Positions 7,230 to 16,336 of a stretch of 64,000 nucleotides of DNA are shown piece after piece. Each line of letters starts with the position of its first letter. The stretch's first letter is position 1. This stretch comes from GCA-2718035 sp964435285 (lineage in GTDB: Bacteria; Bacteroidota; Bacteroidia; Flavobacteriales; TMED113), in NCBI GenBank assembly GCA_964435285.1, contig CAYSYA010000005.1, positions 1 to 64,000 of the forward strand, given 5' to 3'. A program made the translations under genes and the position numbers. Under the pieces are notes generated by a model that made no database searches, was not told the DNA's origin, and worked only from the letters and a program-made list of their open reading frames with translations.

Positions 7230-8114
7230 ATGTTAAAAATTGGCATAATTGGAACCGGATACTTTGGTGAAATACACATTAGAGTACTTCAAAAATTAAA
7301 AAATAAATTTAAAATTATTGGCTTTTTTGATATTAATAAAGAAAAATCCAAAAAAATTTCAAAGATTTATAATATTCCTTTTTTGCAATTAGATTCACTA
7401 ATTAATAGATCAGACGTAATTAATATTACTTCTAGTACAAATTCTCACTTTAGATTAATCAAAAAAGTTTTAAACTTTAAAAAACATGTATTTGTAGAAA
7501 AACCAATGTGTGAAACTTTACATGAAATTAAAGAAATAGAAAAAATAAAAAAACAAAATAATACTCAAATACAAATAGGTTTTATTGAAAGGTTCAATCC
7601 TGCATTTTTAAGTGTTAAACAATTAAACATAAAGCCTAAAAAAATAAAAGCTATAAGAAGAACTATATTATCAAGTAGAAATAAAAATAGCTGCATCATA
7701 AAAGATTTAATGATACATGATATTGATATAATAAATTCATTTATTAATAGTTCTATTGAAAAGATTAGAATTATCAATAAAAGAAAAAATTATATAAAAT
7801 GTAATTTGATTTTTAAAAATAAAATTATAGTTGACTTGACTTCTGAAAGAACTAATGCAAAGAACAAAAAAATTGTAAGAAAAATGAATATAGAAACTAA
7901 TGATAAAAAAGAAATAGAAATTGATTTTATGAGAAAAAAAAGTAGCATAAATTACCTTAACAAAAAAATACATCTTACTTCAAAAGACAATAATCAACTG
8001 GAGGAAGAAATGAAATATCTTTATAATTGTATTAATAGTGGAGAAGAAAATTTAATATCTACTAATGAAGCGAAAAACTGCAGCATTATTATGCAAAAAA
8101 TTGAAAATGCCTAA
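7230..8114 (+). CDS. Gfo/Idh/MocA family NAD(P)-dependent oxidoreductase
   Basis: A 294-residue sugar- or cyclitol-type oxidoreductase. The N-terminal Rossmann motif GIIGTGYFGEIHI (residues 4-16) binds NAD(P). HVFVEKPMCET (about 88-98) carries the family E-K-P catalytic lysine, and IQIGFIERFNPAF (about 114-126) follows as in this family. The substrate cannot be inferred. The downstream lipoprotein start overlaps its stop by one base (TAATG), and the polyprenyl-phosphate sugar transferase comes next, so a role in making or modifying a surface sugar is plausible but not shown. The protein is unusually rich in Lys, Ile and Asn, in keeping with the base composition. Confidence 0.85.
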   Translation: MLKIGIIGTGYFGEIHIRVLQKLKNKFKIIGFFDINKEKSKKISKIYNIPFLQLDSLINRSDVINITSSTNSHFRLIKKVLNFKKHVFVEKPMCETLHEIKEIEKIKKQNNTQIQIGFIERFNPAFLSVKQLNIKPKKIKAIRRTILSSRNKNSCIIKDLMIHDIDIINSFINSSIEKIRIINKRKNYIKCNLIFKNKIIVDLTSERTNAKNKKIVRKMNIETNDKKEIEIDFMRKKSSINYLNKKIHLTSKDNNQLEEEMKYLYNCINSGEENLISTNEAKNCSIIMQKIENA

Positions 8115-8956
8115 TGAAAAAATTTATTATACTTTTTTTACTAATAATTTCTTCCTGTGAGAGAGAGGCAGAAATAGCAACATATTTTTCAATAAATAAT
8201 TTTTCATTTTATGATTTAGAAGGCCAAATTAATGAAAGTACTGAGACTACAGCTATTTCAGACGGTTGGGTAACAATTAATGGTAATTTTTTAGGAGCTT
8301 TTGAAACTCCTTCTAAAATTCCAATTATAAATATTGAGGATAATAATGAAATTAGAATATCTCCTGGAATTAAAGAAAATGGTATTTCCGGAAGTAGAAT
8401 GATCTATCCATTCTATAACATATATGAAGTCAGTATTGATAATGCATTTGAAGAAGAAACCATAAGTATTAGCCCTGAAACGAGCTACAAAGAAAACACA
8501 AACTTTAAGTTTTTAAACCAAGGTTCTTTTGAAATAGGAAATATGCTTCAAGAAACTGAAAATAGTGACACTATTCCTTTAATTCAAAGTAATGAAGTGT
8601 TTGATGGTGAAAAATCATGTGCTATTTGTATTAACAACTCAAATAATATATATCAAGTAATTACAATTGATGAATTATTATTTAACAGTTTCCCAGAGTA
8701 TATTTTTTTAGAAATGAATTTTAAGTCTGACATAGACTTTAAAATCGGTCTTATTAGAAATAATAATATTGAAGATAAAATTGAACACATGAAAATTTAT
8801 AAATCTGAAAACTGGAAAAAAATTTATTTAAATTTAAGCTCCTTAATAATTCCAAATATATCTAATTCTACATTTCAAATTTATTTTGAAAGTGAAATGA
8901 CTTACAATAATTCTCAAGGCTGTACATATTTAGATAATTTAAAAGTCGTTTATTAA
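8114..8956 (+). CDS. Hypothetical lipoprotein
   Basis: A 280-residue protein with a lipoprotein signal (KKFIILFLLIISSC, lipobox ending at Cys15), so it should be anchored to a membrane facing the periplasm or surface. The residues after Cys15 (E-R-E-A-E) are charged. The remainder is beta-rich; the last 110 residues alternate strands and end in TYLDNLKVVY, resembling the final strands of jelly-roll carbohydrate-binding or concanavalin-like modules, but I do not recognise a named family. It overlaps both neighbours by one base (TAATG), so it is translationally coupled to the oxidoreductase and the sugar transferase. Confidence 0.7.
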   Translation: MKKFIILFLLIISSCEREAEIATYFSINNFSFYDLEGQINESTETTAISDGWVTINGNFLGAFETPSKIPIINIEDNNEIRISPGIKENGISGSRMIYPFYNIYEVSIDNAFEEETISISPETSYKENTNFKFLNQGSFEIGNMLQETENSDTIPLIQSNEVFDGEKSCAICINNSNNIYQVITIDELLFNSFPEYIFLEMNFKSDIDFKIGLIRNNNIEDKIEHMKIYKSENWKKIYLNLSSLIIPNISNSTFQIYFESEMTYNNSQGCTYLDNLKVVY

Positions 8957-10362
8957 TGATTAGAAGAATTGAAACTATAAAATTTATTTTCTTTGATATC
9001 CTCACCTCAGTTAACAGTTGGATATTATTTTTTATGTTTAGAAAAAAACTTGAAAAACAAACTTTTGAATTCCTAGATCCTTCTTTAATTAAAGGCTGTA
9101 TTGTTATTTGTATTTTTTGGATTTCTATTTATACTTTATCTGGAAAATATCAAAATGTTCTTAGAGTGTCTAGACTAAAAGAATTTTATAAAACCATAAA
9201 TCAAACAATCATTGGTTGTATTATTATTTTCTTTATTTTGATAATAGATGATATAGAGTATCAAACTAATTACAACTATTATTATAAGTCTATTTTATTT
9301 CTATTCACAACACATTTTACCCTAACTTTTCTATTTAGGTATGTTTTAACTCATAGAATCGTAAAAAAAATAGAAAAGGGGGACATAGGATTTTCAACAA
9401 TATTAATTGGCTCATCAAAAAAAGCAATTAATATTTATAATCAAATTATGGACTTACCTAAATCTAGTGGTTATAAACTTATAGGTTTAGTAGAAACTTC
9501 AGGAGAAAAAAATAATTTTTTCTCTAAAAAGTTAAAAAATCTAGGCACGTTATCAAACTTAGATCAAATAATAAAACATAACCAAATTGATGAAGCAATT
9601 ATTGCACTTGAAAATGAAGAATTTGTTTTAATTGAAAAAACTCTATACGAGCTAAATTACCAAAATATAATTGCTAAAATTATTCCAAATAAAAGTGATC
9701 TAATTCTAGGAAATGTGAAGATGTCGTCTATTCATGGAATTCCATTTACTGAGATACACCCTTCATCAATGAATCTATTTGAATCATTTATCAAAAGAAA
9801 ATTGGACATCATTATTTCATTACTCGCGCTTATAGTTCTTTTTCCAATATTTATATTTAATGCTTTTATAATAAAATTATCATCTAAAGGACCTGTCTTT
9901 TATTCTCAAGAAAGAGCTGGAAAACACAGAAAAATTTTTAAAATAATTAAATTTCGATCAATGTATATTAACGCTGAATCTGAAGGAAAACCAAAACTAA
10001 CTCAGGAAAACGATAATAGAATTACTAGTTGGGGAAAAATAATGAGAAAATATAGAATTGATGAACTTCCGCAATTTTATAATGTTTTAAAAGGGGAAAT
10101 GTCTCTTGTTGGCCCAAGACCTGAAAGAAACTATTTTATTGAAAAAATAATAAAAAAAGCACCTCATTACAAATTAGTTTTTAAAATTAGACCTGGAATA
10201 ACATCTTGGGGAATGGTGAAATATGGTTATGCTGACAATGTTGAAAAAATGATCGAAAGATTAAAATATGACATAATTTATTTAGAAAATCTATCTATAT
10301 TTAGCGATATAAAAGTTCTTGCATACACTTTGATTATCGTATTGCAAGGTAGAGGAAAGTAA
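8956..10362 (+). CDS. Polyprenyl-phosphate sugar-1-phosphate transferase (WcaJ/PglC-type)
   Basis: Starts exopolysaccharide or O-antigen repeat synthesis by moving a sugar-1-phosphate onto undecaprenyl phosphate in the inner membrane. The 468-residue architecture is the large type: four N-terminal membrane helices (within about 10-130), a Rossmann-like CoA-binding-type domain (about 145-260), then a re-entrant helix (about 278-305) and the catalytic domain. Catalytic-domain motifs are S-K-G-P-V-F-Y-S-Q-E-R-A-G (about 309-321), KIIKFRSMY, the R-x-x-x-x-D-E-L-P-Q-F-Y-N-V-L segment, and LVGPRPERNYF. No glycosyltransferases or flippase follow, so any larger polysaccharide locus lies elsewhere. 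Confidence 0.9.
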   Translation: MIRRIETIKFIFFDILTSVNSWILFFMFRKKLEKQTFEFLDPSLIKGCIVICIFWISIYTLSGKYQNVLRVSRLKEFYKTINQTIIGCIIIFFILIIDDIEYQTNYNYYYKSILFLFTTHFTLTFLFRYVLTHRIVKKIEKGDIGFSTILIGSSKKAINIYNQIMDLPKSSGYKLIGLVETSGEKNNFFSKKLKNLGTLSNLDQIIKHNQIDEAIIALENEEFVLIEKTLYELNYQNIIAKIIPNKSDLILGNVKMSSIHGIPFTEIHPSSMNLFESFIKRKLDIIISLLALIVLFPIFIFNAFIIKLSSKGPVFYSQERAGKHRKIFKIIKFRSMYINAESEGKPKLTQENDNRITSWGKIMRKYRIDELPQFYNVLKGEMSLVGPRPERNYFIEKIIKKAPHYKLVFKIRPGITSWGMVKYGYADNVEKMIERLKYDIIYLENLSIFSDIKVLAYTLIIVLQGRGK

Positions 10363-10365
10363 ATT

Positions 10366-11253
10366 ATGAAAAATATATCTGTTATAGGATCTGGAACAAT
10401 GGGTAACGGAATAGCGCATTGTTTTGCTCAAAAAGGATTTGAAGTCTCTTTAGTTGACATTTCTATAGAAAATTTAGAAAATGCAAAAATCAAAATTTCA
10501 GAAAATCTTGAAAGATTGGTTAAAAAAGATAAAATTTCAAATCTAGATAAGGAAAAAACCTTGTCAAAAATATCATTTTATAGTGATATGAAAAACTGTG
10601 TAAATAATTGCGACCTTATTATTGAGGCTGCAACAGAATCAAAAAAAATTAAATTAAATATTTTTAAAGAATTAGATTCCATTTGCAAGCCTGAAGCTAT
10701 TTTAGCCAGTAACACGTCTTCCATTTCTATCACTGAAATTGCTTTATCAACAAATAGACCTGATAAAATCATTGGAATGCATTTTATGAATCCTGTACCA
10801 ATAATGAAATTGGTTGAAGTCATAAAAGGTGAACAAACATCTAAAAAAACATTTGACACTATCATGGATTTATCAAAAAAGCTAGATAAAATTCCTGTAT
10901 TTGTAAATGATGCTCCAGGTTTTGTTGCAAATAGAATATTGATGCCTATGATTAATGAAGCAATTTTAACTTTAGAACAAAAGGTTTCTGGTGTTAATGA
11001 AATTGATACTGTTATGATGTTAGGAATGTCTCATCCAATGGGGCCACTATTTTTAGCTGACTTTATTGGATTAGATGTATGTTTATCAATCTTAAATGTT
11101 ATGTACGATGGCTTTAAAGATGAAAAATATATGGCCTGCAATTTACTCAAAGAGATGGTAAGAAATAATGAATTAGGGGTAAAGACTGGAAAGGGTTTTT
11201 ATGACTATTCAAAAGGGATGAAGAATAAAGAGGTTTCTTCAAAATTTTTATAA
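10366..11253 (+). CDS. 3-hydroxybutyryl-CoA dehydrogenase (3-hydroxyacyl-CoA dehydrogenase)
   Basis: Oxidises or reduces 3-hydroxyacyl-CoA with NAD(P). The 295 residues match the short single-function enzyme. The N-terminal VIGSGTMGNGIAHCFAQKG (5-23) is the dinucleotide fold, SNTSSISITEIA (about 117-128) carries the conserved Ser, GMHFMNPVPIMKLVEVI (about 139-155) holds the catalytic His, and VNDAPGFVANRILMPMINEA (about 180-199) the Asn region. It follows the sugar transferase by three bases but is metabolically unrelated, so the operon is mixed. A second, fused paralogue lies in the beta-oxidation operon at 58.4 kb. Confidence 0.92.
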   Translation: MKNISVIGSGTMGNGIAHCFAQKGFEVSLVDISIENLENAKIKISENLERLVKKDKISNLDKEKTLSKISFYSDMKNCVNNCDLIIEAATESKKIKLNIFKELDSICKPEAILASNTSSISITEIALSTNRPDKIIGMHFMNPVPIMKLVEVIKGEQTSKKTFDTIMDLSKKLDKIPVFVNDAPGFVANRILMPMINEAILTLEQKVSGVNEIDTVMMLGMSHPMGPLFLADFIGLDVCLSILNVMYDGFKDEKYMACNLLKEMVRNNELGVKTGKGFYDYSKGMKNKEVSSKFL

Positions 11254-11256
11254 CAG

Positions 11257-11811
11257 TTAATTGATTTCTTTATTAATTATTTTTTCAATTATAAAATCCT
11301 CTTTATTTTTTTTTGGATCATACTTTGATTTTATATCACCATCATATAATAATGCTAAATTTTGCCACCAAAACGCACTCCATTTTCCCTTATATTTTTC
11401 TATGATATCAAATACTGATATGCCAAATTCTCTGTAAACTAATTTAGATAAAATAACACCCTCTTTTCTTGTTAAAGACTTTATTTCAATTAAAAATTTA
11501 TCCATTAGTACTTTTTTGTAATTTCTAATAAATTTTTTTTTATGTTTTTTTTTTGATTTAGTCAATAGTTGCGAATCAATATTAAAAATTATATTGTTAA
11601 TTGTATCTAAATAGTGGAATACTTTTTTTACTTTTCTTTTATAATAAAAATACTCTTTAGATGAATACTGAATTTTATCTGATAACTCCACTTCATTCAA
11701 AATAATACTATTATCAAAATCCTGAGAATACAAAGATGAGAAGTTGAAAAAAATTAGCATTAAAGTATTTATTAAAAAAAGCTTATTATATTGAATGAAA
11801 TAGAAATCCAT
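11257..11811 (-). CDS. DUF4294 family protein
   Basis: A 184-residue protein with a hydrophobic N-terminus that can act as a signal peptide (KLFLINTLMLIFFNFSSLYSQ, about 10-30). The body matches the DUF4294 pattern known from flavobacteria: a basic K-K-V-F-H-Y-L-D segment, S-L-T-R-K-E-G-V-I-L-S-K-L-V-Y-R (about 121-136), GKWSAFWWQNLALLYD (about 149-164) and a C-terminal Y-D-P-x-x-N-x-E-D-F-I-I-E. The function of the family is unknown. Its ATG directly abuts the ATG of the divergent nuclease gene (CATATG). A later in-frame Met18 would truncate the signal peptide, so the first ATG is preferred. Confidence 0.82.
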   Translation of the reverse strand: MDFYFIQYNKLFLINTLMLIFFNFSSLYSQDFDNSIILNEVELSDKIQYSSKEYFYYKRKVKKVFHYLDTINNIIFNIDSQLLTKSKKKHKKKFIRNYKKVLMDKFLIEIKSLTRKEGVILSKLVYREFGISVFDIIEKYKGKWSAFWWQNLALLYDGDIKSKYDPKKNKEDFIIEKIINKEIN

Positions 11812-12561
11812 ATGTTAAAAAAAATACTTGATAAAAGTAAGCTAATTTCTTTAGAAGAAGAAAGCCATACATATACACTTTTAAATTCAACAATAGAATT
11901 TAAAAGTGTCACAGAGTTTATTCATTCATTTTTCAAACCCTTTGATGAAAAAAAAATTGCTAAAAAACTTACTCAAACTAGTCTAAAGTATAAAGGCATG
12001 AGTGTTGAAGAATTAATTGGCAGTTGGAATAAGAGAAGAGATAGAGGAACTATAGTGCATAAACAAATAGAAGATTATATTAATTCAAATTTTATAATTA
12101 ACGAGTTAGAATTTAACAACATAGACCCAAAAGCTCTCCAAGGAATAAACTTTATAAAAAAAAAATGTTTGAAAAAAACTAATAAATTATTTTCTGAAGT
12201 AATGGTTTACTCTGAAGAACTAAAACTTGCTGGCACTATTGATTTAATTATATATAATGAGGAAAAAAATCATATTTCACTAATTGATTGGAAAACAAAT
12301 AAAAAAATTAATAAAAGCTCATTTAACAACCAAAAAGGAACTAAATTCCCCTTAAATAATATGGATGATTGCAACTTCAATCATTATAATCTACAATTAT
12401 CAATGTATCAATATATTTTAGAAAAGTATTATAATGTAAATGTTAATGGTCTATTTCTTGTTCATTTAAATGAACAAGACTATAACTACAAAAATTATAT
12501 CTGTGAATACAAAAAAAATATGATTATAAAAATGATAAATGGACTACTAAATATAAAATAA
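11812..12561 (+). CDS. PD-(D/E)XK family nuclease
   Basis: About 249 residues from the ATG at 11812; a TTG seven codons upstream is less likely because it would lie inside the opposing gene. The nuclease core is visible in order: an early helix region with RGTIVHKQIEDYI (about 77-89, H as in RecB-like nucleases), LAGTIDLIIYNEE with the first catalytic Asp, SLIDWKTNK (the D-W-K-T signature), and a following Q-L-S-M-Y-Q-Y-I-L helix (RecB motif Q-x-x-x-Y). This resembles the nuclease domain of Cas4/AddB/RecB proteins without a helicase. No CRISPR or phage genes are nearby. A role in DNA repair is an inference. Confidence 0.78.
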   Translation: MLKKILDKSKLISLEEESHTYTLLNSTIEFKSVTEFIHSFFKPFDEKKIAKKLTQTSLKYKGMSVEELIGSWNKRRDRGTIVHKQIEDYINSNFIINELEFNNIDPKALQGINFIKKKCLKKTNKLFSEVMVYSEELKLAGTIDLIIYNEEKNHISLIDWKTNKKINKSSFNNQKGTKFPLNNMDDCNFNHYNLQLSMYQYILEKYYNVNVNGLFLVHLNEQDYNYKNYICEYKKNMIIKMINGLLNIK

Positions 12562-12570
12562 TTACTAATA

Positions 12571-15327
12571 ATGAAAAAAAATCTAAAATTCATTGAAAGA
12601 CTAACTAGCGAAATAGAAATACTAGAAAATTTAATTGATAGTGAAGAATTGGAAGACTTTGGACGTATTGGAGCTGAACAGGAATTCTGTTTATTAGATG
12701 ATAATTATAGAGCTAATCCCATAAATAAAAAAATACTTAAAGGTATTCATAATGATGGGTTCGTAACAGAAATTGCAAAGTTCAACATGGAACTCAATTT
12801 AGAACCATTGGAAATTAACAAAACTTGTTTAAGAAGACTAGAAAAAAACATTCTTAACAAAATGAGAGTAGCAAGTAAATTTGCTTCGAAATTTGATACC
12901 AAATTAATTTTAACTGGAATTTTACCAACAGTTAGAAAATATGATTTGAGATTTGATAATATCACAAATAACCAAAGGTATTTTGAACTGTGTGAATCAA
13001 TTAATAAAATCAGGGGAGAAAATTATAAGTTAAGAATTAGAGGAATTGATGAATTAGTTTTTGAACATGATTCTCCTCTTGTTGAAGGATGTAATACTGG
13101 ATATCAATTTCATCTACAAATTGGACCTAAAGATTTTTCAAGAATGTATAACATCTCTCAATTAATTTCAGGACCTGTTTTAGCAATAAGTACAAATTCG
13201 CCTATGTTATTTGGAAAGAGATTATGGCATGAAACTAGAATAGCTGTTTTTCAACAATCTACTGACACAAGAGTTATAGGAAGTTATCATCCAGGAACAC
13301 TTCCAAGGGTAACATTTGGAAATCAATGGATTGACAAATCAATTATAGAAATCTTTAAAGAAGATATTATAAGGTATAAAATTTTATTAAAATCATTAAA
13401 GAAAATCTCCAAATTAGATTCAAAAAAACCTAAACTTGAGGCCCTATCACAACACAACTCAACAGTTTATAGATGGAATAGACCATGTTATGGAATCTAT
13501 AATAACAAACCTAGTCTACGAATAGAATCTAGAATGTTTCCTGCTGGACCTACAATTGTTGATGAGGTAGCAAATTCAGCTTTTTGGCTTGGTTTAATGA
13601 TGTTTTATAAAGAAAGTAATATTTCTAACATCTCTGAAGTCATAGAGTTTGATGATGCTAGAACTAATTTTTATTCAGCTGCTCAACAGGGAATAGATTG
13701 CACATTTAAATGGTTTGATGGTAAAAGAATTGATGCAAGAAAATTAATTTTAAATGATCTAGTACCTAAAGCAGCCATTGGATTATCAAATATTAACATA
13801 GACCCTAAAGACATAGATAAATACTTAAATATAATTAAAGACCGAGCACTCTCAAGAAAAACTGGTTCTAGATGGATTATAGATTCTTTTGACCTTTTGT
13901 CTAAAAAAGTATCAAATCAAAACGCTTTAACTACAATAACATCAGAAATAATTGAAAAGCAGAAAAAAAATATACCTGTTCATAAATGGGAATTAGCAAA
14001 AAATAGTGTTTTAATTAATAACCCCTCTGAACTCCTTGTTGAAGAATGCATGGATAGGTATATATATTCAGTTGATGAAAATGAGTCTTTTTCTCTTGCA
14101 ATAAAAATTAATGAGTGGAAAAAACATGACTATATTGTTGTTGTTAACATAAATGGTAAAATTACAGGCGAGCTCACAAAAGATATTTTAGAAAACAAAA
14201 ATAACATTCAAAATAAAAATAACATTCTTGTAAAAGACGTAATGAAAAAAAATCCTATATGTATTGAACCTAACGAAAATATTTCCAACGCAATTAAATT
14301 AATGAAACTAAAAAAAAGTGAAATGATTCCTGTTCATGAAAAAAAATTATTTATTGGGATGTTACAAAAGAAATATTTGTTAAAATATGAATTTGAATCT
14401 CCTAAATTGTTAAAAAAACAAGAGATATTAGCATTTGAAGACAGGATATTAGGAAACTACCACTCAGGAGAAAAAGGTAAAACAATAGTATTTATGTGTG
14501 GAATTCACGGTAATGAATTATCAGGAAAAAAAGCACTTAAAAAAATATTTTCATATTTAGAAAATAATAAAATTGATATAAGGGGTAATATTATAGGAAT
14601 TCAAGGAAATTTAAAAGCTATTGAAAAAAAAGAAAGATATATTGACATAGACTTAAATAGAATTTGGACAAAAAAAATAATAAATGAAGTTAAAAAGGGA
14701 AAAATAAAAGATGTGTATGAGTATAAAGAATTAATTAAAATTCATGATATAATAGATGTTATTCTTAAAAAGAAAAAAAAGAAAGATGTTATTATAATTG
14801 ACCTGCACAACACTTCCTCTGCAAGTGGTTTATTTACAGTTATTAATAATACTAAAGATTTCAAATTAGCTTCTGCTATTCAAATACCTGTTATTACAAA
14901 ATTATTTAACAAAGTAAAGGGCTCTTTTTCTCAATACTATAATTCAAAAAATATTTCAACTATTGTTTTTGAGGGTGGTGCTATAGGGGATCCGGCTTCA
15001 ATTAATAATCATGAAATAGGGATTTTTAAAATTTTAGAAAGCTGCGGAGTAATTAAGAAAGAAGATACTCCCAATTTTATTATAAATCAATCTATCTCAA
15101 AAAATAAAAAGAGTTTATATAAAGTAAAGTATATTCATTTAATATCAGAAAGTGATAATTTTTTAATGAAACCAAATGTTATCAATTTTCAAAATATAAA
15201 AAAAGGAGAAGTATTGGGTAGTGATAAAAATGGGGATGTCAAATCACCATTTGATGGCAAAATACTTATGCCTTTATACCAAGAACAAGGTAGAGAAGGG
15301 TTCTATATAATTCAAAATGAAAATTAA
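12571..15327 (+). CDS. Fusion protein: GCS2-like carboxylate-amine ligase, CBS pair, aspartoacylase-like hydrolase
   Basis: A 918-residue, three-part protein. Residues about 30-430 resemble the glutamate-cysteine ligase 2 family: GAEQEFCLL (34-42) and M-E-L-N-L-E-P-L (73-80) carry the metal/ATP-binding acids, with an H-D-S-P and S-T-N-S-P-M-L-F-G-x-R-L-W pattern later. Residues about 487-605 form a CBS pair (VKDVMKKNPICIEP; MLQKKYLL), a module that usually senses adenine nucleotides. Residues about 625-918 match the AstE/AspA zinc carboxypeptidase family: HGNE (His646, Glu649), D-L-N-R (694-697), D-L-H-N-T (His746) and F-E-G-G (Glu801). The protein thus joins an amide-forming and an amide-cleaving enzyme. 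The substrate is unknown. Confidence 0.8.
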   Translation: MKKNLKFIERLTSEIEILENLIDSEELEDFGRIGAEQEFCLLDDNYRANPINKKILKGIHNDGFVTEIAKFNMELNLEPLEINKTCLRRLEKNILNKMRVASKFASKFDTKLILTGILPTVRKYDLRFDNITNNQRYFELCESINKIRGENYKLRIRGIDELVFEHDSPLVEGCNTGYQFHLQIGPKDFSRMYNISQLISGPVLAISTNSPMLFGKRLWHETRIAVFQQSTDTRVIGSYHPGTLPRVTFGNQWIDKSIIEIFKEDIIRYKILLKSLKKISKLDSKKPKLEALSQHNSTVYRWNRPCYGIYNNKPSLRIESRMFPAGPTIVDEVANSAFWLGLMMFYKESNISNISEVIEFDDARTNFYSAAQQGIDCTFKWFDGKRIDARKLILNDLVPKAAIGLSNINIDPKDIDKYLNIIKDRALSRKTGSRWIIDSFDLLSKKVSNQNALTTITSEIIEKQKKNIPVHKWELAKNSVLINNPSELLVEECMDRYIYSVDENESFSLAIKINEWKKHDYIVVVNINGKITGELTKDILENKNNIQNKNNILVKDVMKKNPICIEPNENISNAIKLMKLKKSEMIPVHEKKLFIGMLQKKYLLKYEFESPKLLKKQEILAFEDRILGNYHSGEKGKTIVFMCGIHGNELSGKKALKKIFSYLENNKIDIRGNIIGIQGNLKAIEKKERYIDIDLNRIWTKKIINEVKKGKIKDVYEYKELIKIHDIIDVILKKKKKKDVIIIDLHNTSSASGLFTVINNTKDFKLASAIQIPVITKLFNKVKGSFSQYYNSKNISTIVFEGGAIGDPASINNHEIGIFKILESCGVIKKEDTPNFIINQSISKNKKSLYKVKYIHLISESDNFLMKPNVINFQNIKKGEVLGSDKNGDVKSPFDGKILMPLYQEQGREGFYIIQNEN

Positions 15328-15350
15328 AGTTAATTTATTTTTCATTTTGA
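15312..15350. terminator. Possible bidirectional terminator between the ligase fusion gene and gapA
   Basis: TCAAAATGAAAA (15312-15323) and TTTTCATTTTGA (15339-15350) are exact reverse complements across a 15-base spacer. The repeat overlaps the 3' ends of both convergent genes. It has few GC pairs and no long U-tract beyond the stem, so the call is tentative. Confidence 0.35.
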
Positions 15351-16330
15351 AACATAATATTTGCTAAATCAACTAGTCTATTTGAATAACCATATTCATT
15401 ATCATACCAACCAACTATTTTAATCATATTATCTAAACAAAAAGTCAATTTAGAGTCAAAAATACAAGAAAACGGGGAAGATATAACATCGACTGAAACA
15501 ATAGGATCTTCGGTATAAGAAAGAATACCAGAAAAAGTATTATTAGATTCTTTTTTAAATAAATTATTTATTTCAGAAACCGATGTTTTATTTCTTACAA
15601 TACAAGTAATGTCAGTTAAGGAGCCATTTGAAACGGGAACACGAATTCCACACCCACCTATATTCATTTTTGGAAATATATTACTTAAAGCTTTTGCTGC
15701 TCCAGTGGTAGTTGGGATAATTGAGTTAGGCGCTGACCTAGCTCTTCTCAAATCATGATGATTTGAATCGTGTAAATTTTGATCAGTGGTATAAGAATGA
15801 ACAGTTGTAACATACGCTTTCTCTATATCAAAAGAATCATTTAGAATTTTTATCATTGGTGCAGCACAATTTGTTGTACATGAAGCATTTGAAATAATTA
15901 GATCCGATTTATTAATAATACCACCATTAACACCTAAAACAACGGTCTTTATAGACTTATCTTTTGGGGGAGCTGACAGAATGACTTTCTTTGCACCTGA
16001 CTTAATATGTTTTTTTAAATATGGACCAGTTAAATACTTACCTGTTGCCTCAATAACTAAATCAACATTATATTCTTTCCATGGTATTAATTCAATTTTA
16101 GAGTAGTTTATAACGGGAATTTTTTTTTCTCCAATAATTAAATTTTTTTCATCATGTGATAATTTTTCAGGAAATCGACCGTGAATTGAATCATATTTTA
16201 ATAAATGACTTAAAACTTTTAAATCACTTAAGTCGTTAATAACTACTATTTTAAATTTTTTATTATTAAAGATAGACCGAAAAAAAGACCTACCTATCCT
16301 ACCAAACCCATTTATAGCAACTCTTATCAT
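15335..16330 (-). CDS. gapA: Glyceraldehyde-3-phosphate dehydrogenase
   Basis: Catalyses the NAD-dependent phosphorylating oxidation of glyceraldehyde 3-phosphate in glycolysis. The 331 residues match the family. The N-terminal INGFGRIGR (6-14) binds NAD, Asp33 (N-D-L-S-D) favours NAD over NADP, and SNASCTTNCAAP (147-158) carries the catalytic Cys151. The W-Y-D-N-E-Y-G-Y-S-N-R motif near the C-terminus is complete. It lies seven bases downstream of lipA on the same strand and is probably co-transcribed with it. Confidence 0.96.
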   Translation of the reverse strand: MIRVAINGFGRIGRSFFRSIFNNKKFKIVVINDLSDLKVLSHLLKYDSIHGRFPEKLSHDEKNLIIGEKKIPVINYSKIELIPWKEYNVDLVIEATGKYLTGPYLKKHIKSGAKKVILSAPPKDKSIKTVVLGVNGGIINKSDLIISNASCTTNCAAPMIKILNDSFDIEKAYVTTVHSYTTDQNLHDSNHHDLRRARSAPNSIIPTTTGAAKALSNIFPKMNIGGCGIRVPVSNGSLTDITCIVRNKTSVSEINNLFKKESNNTFSGILSYTEDPIVSVDVISSPFSCIFDSKLTFCLDNMIKIVGWYDNEYGYSNRLVDLANIMFQNEK

Positions 16331-16336
16331 AATTAT

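Noticed and set aside
11812..12561. Cas4 identity for the PD-(D/E)XK nuclease
   Set aside because: The four cysteines of the Cas4 iron-sulfur cluster are not seen, and no CRISPR locus is nearby.
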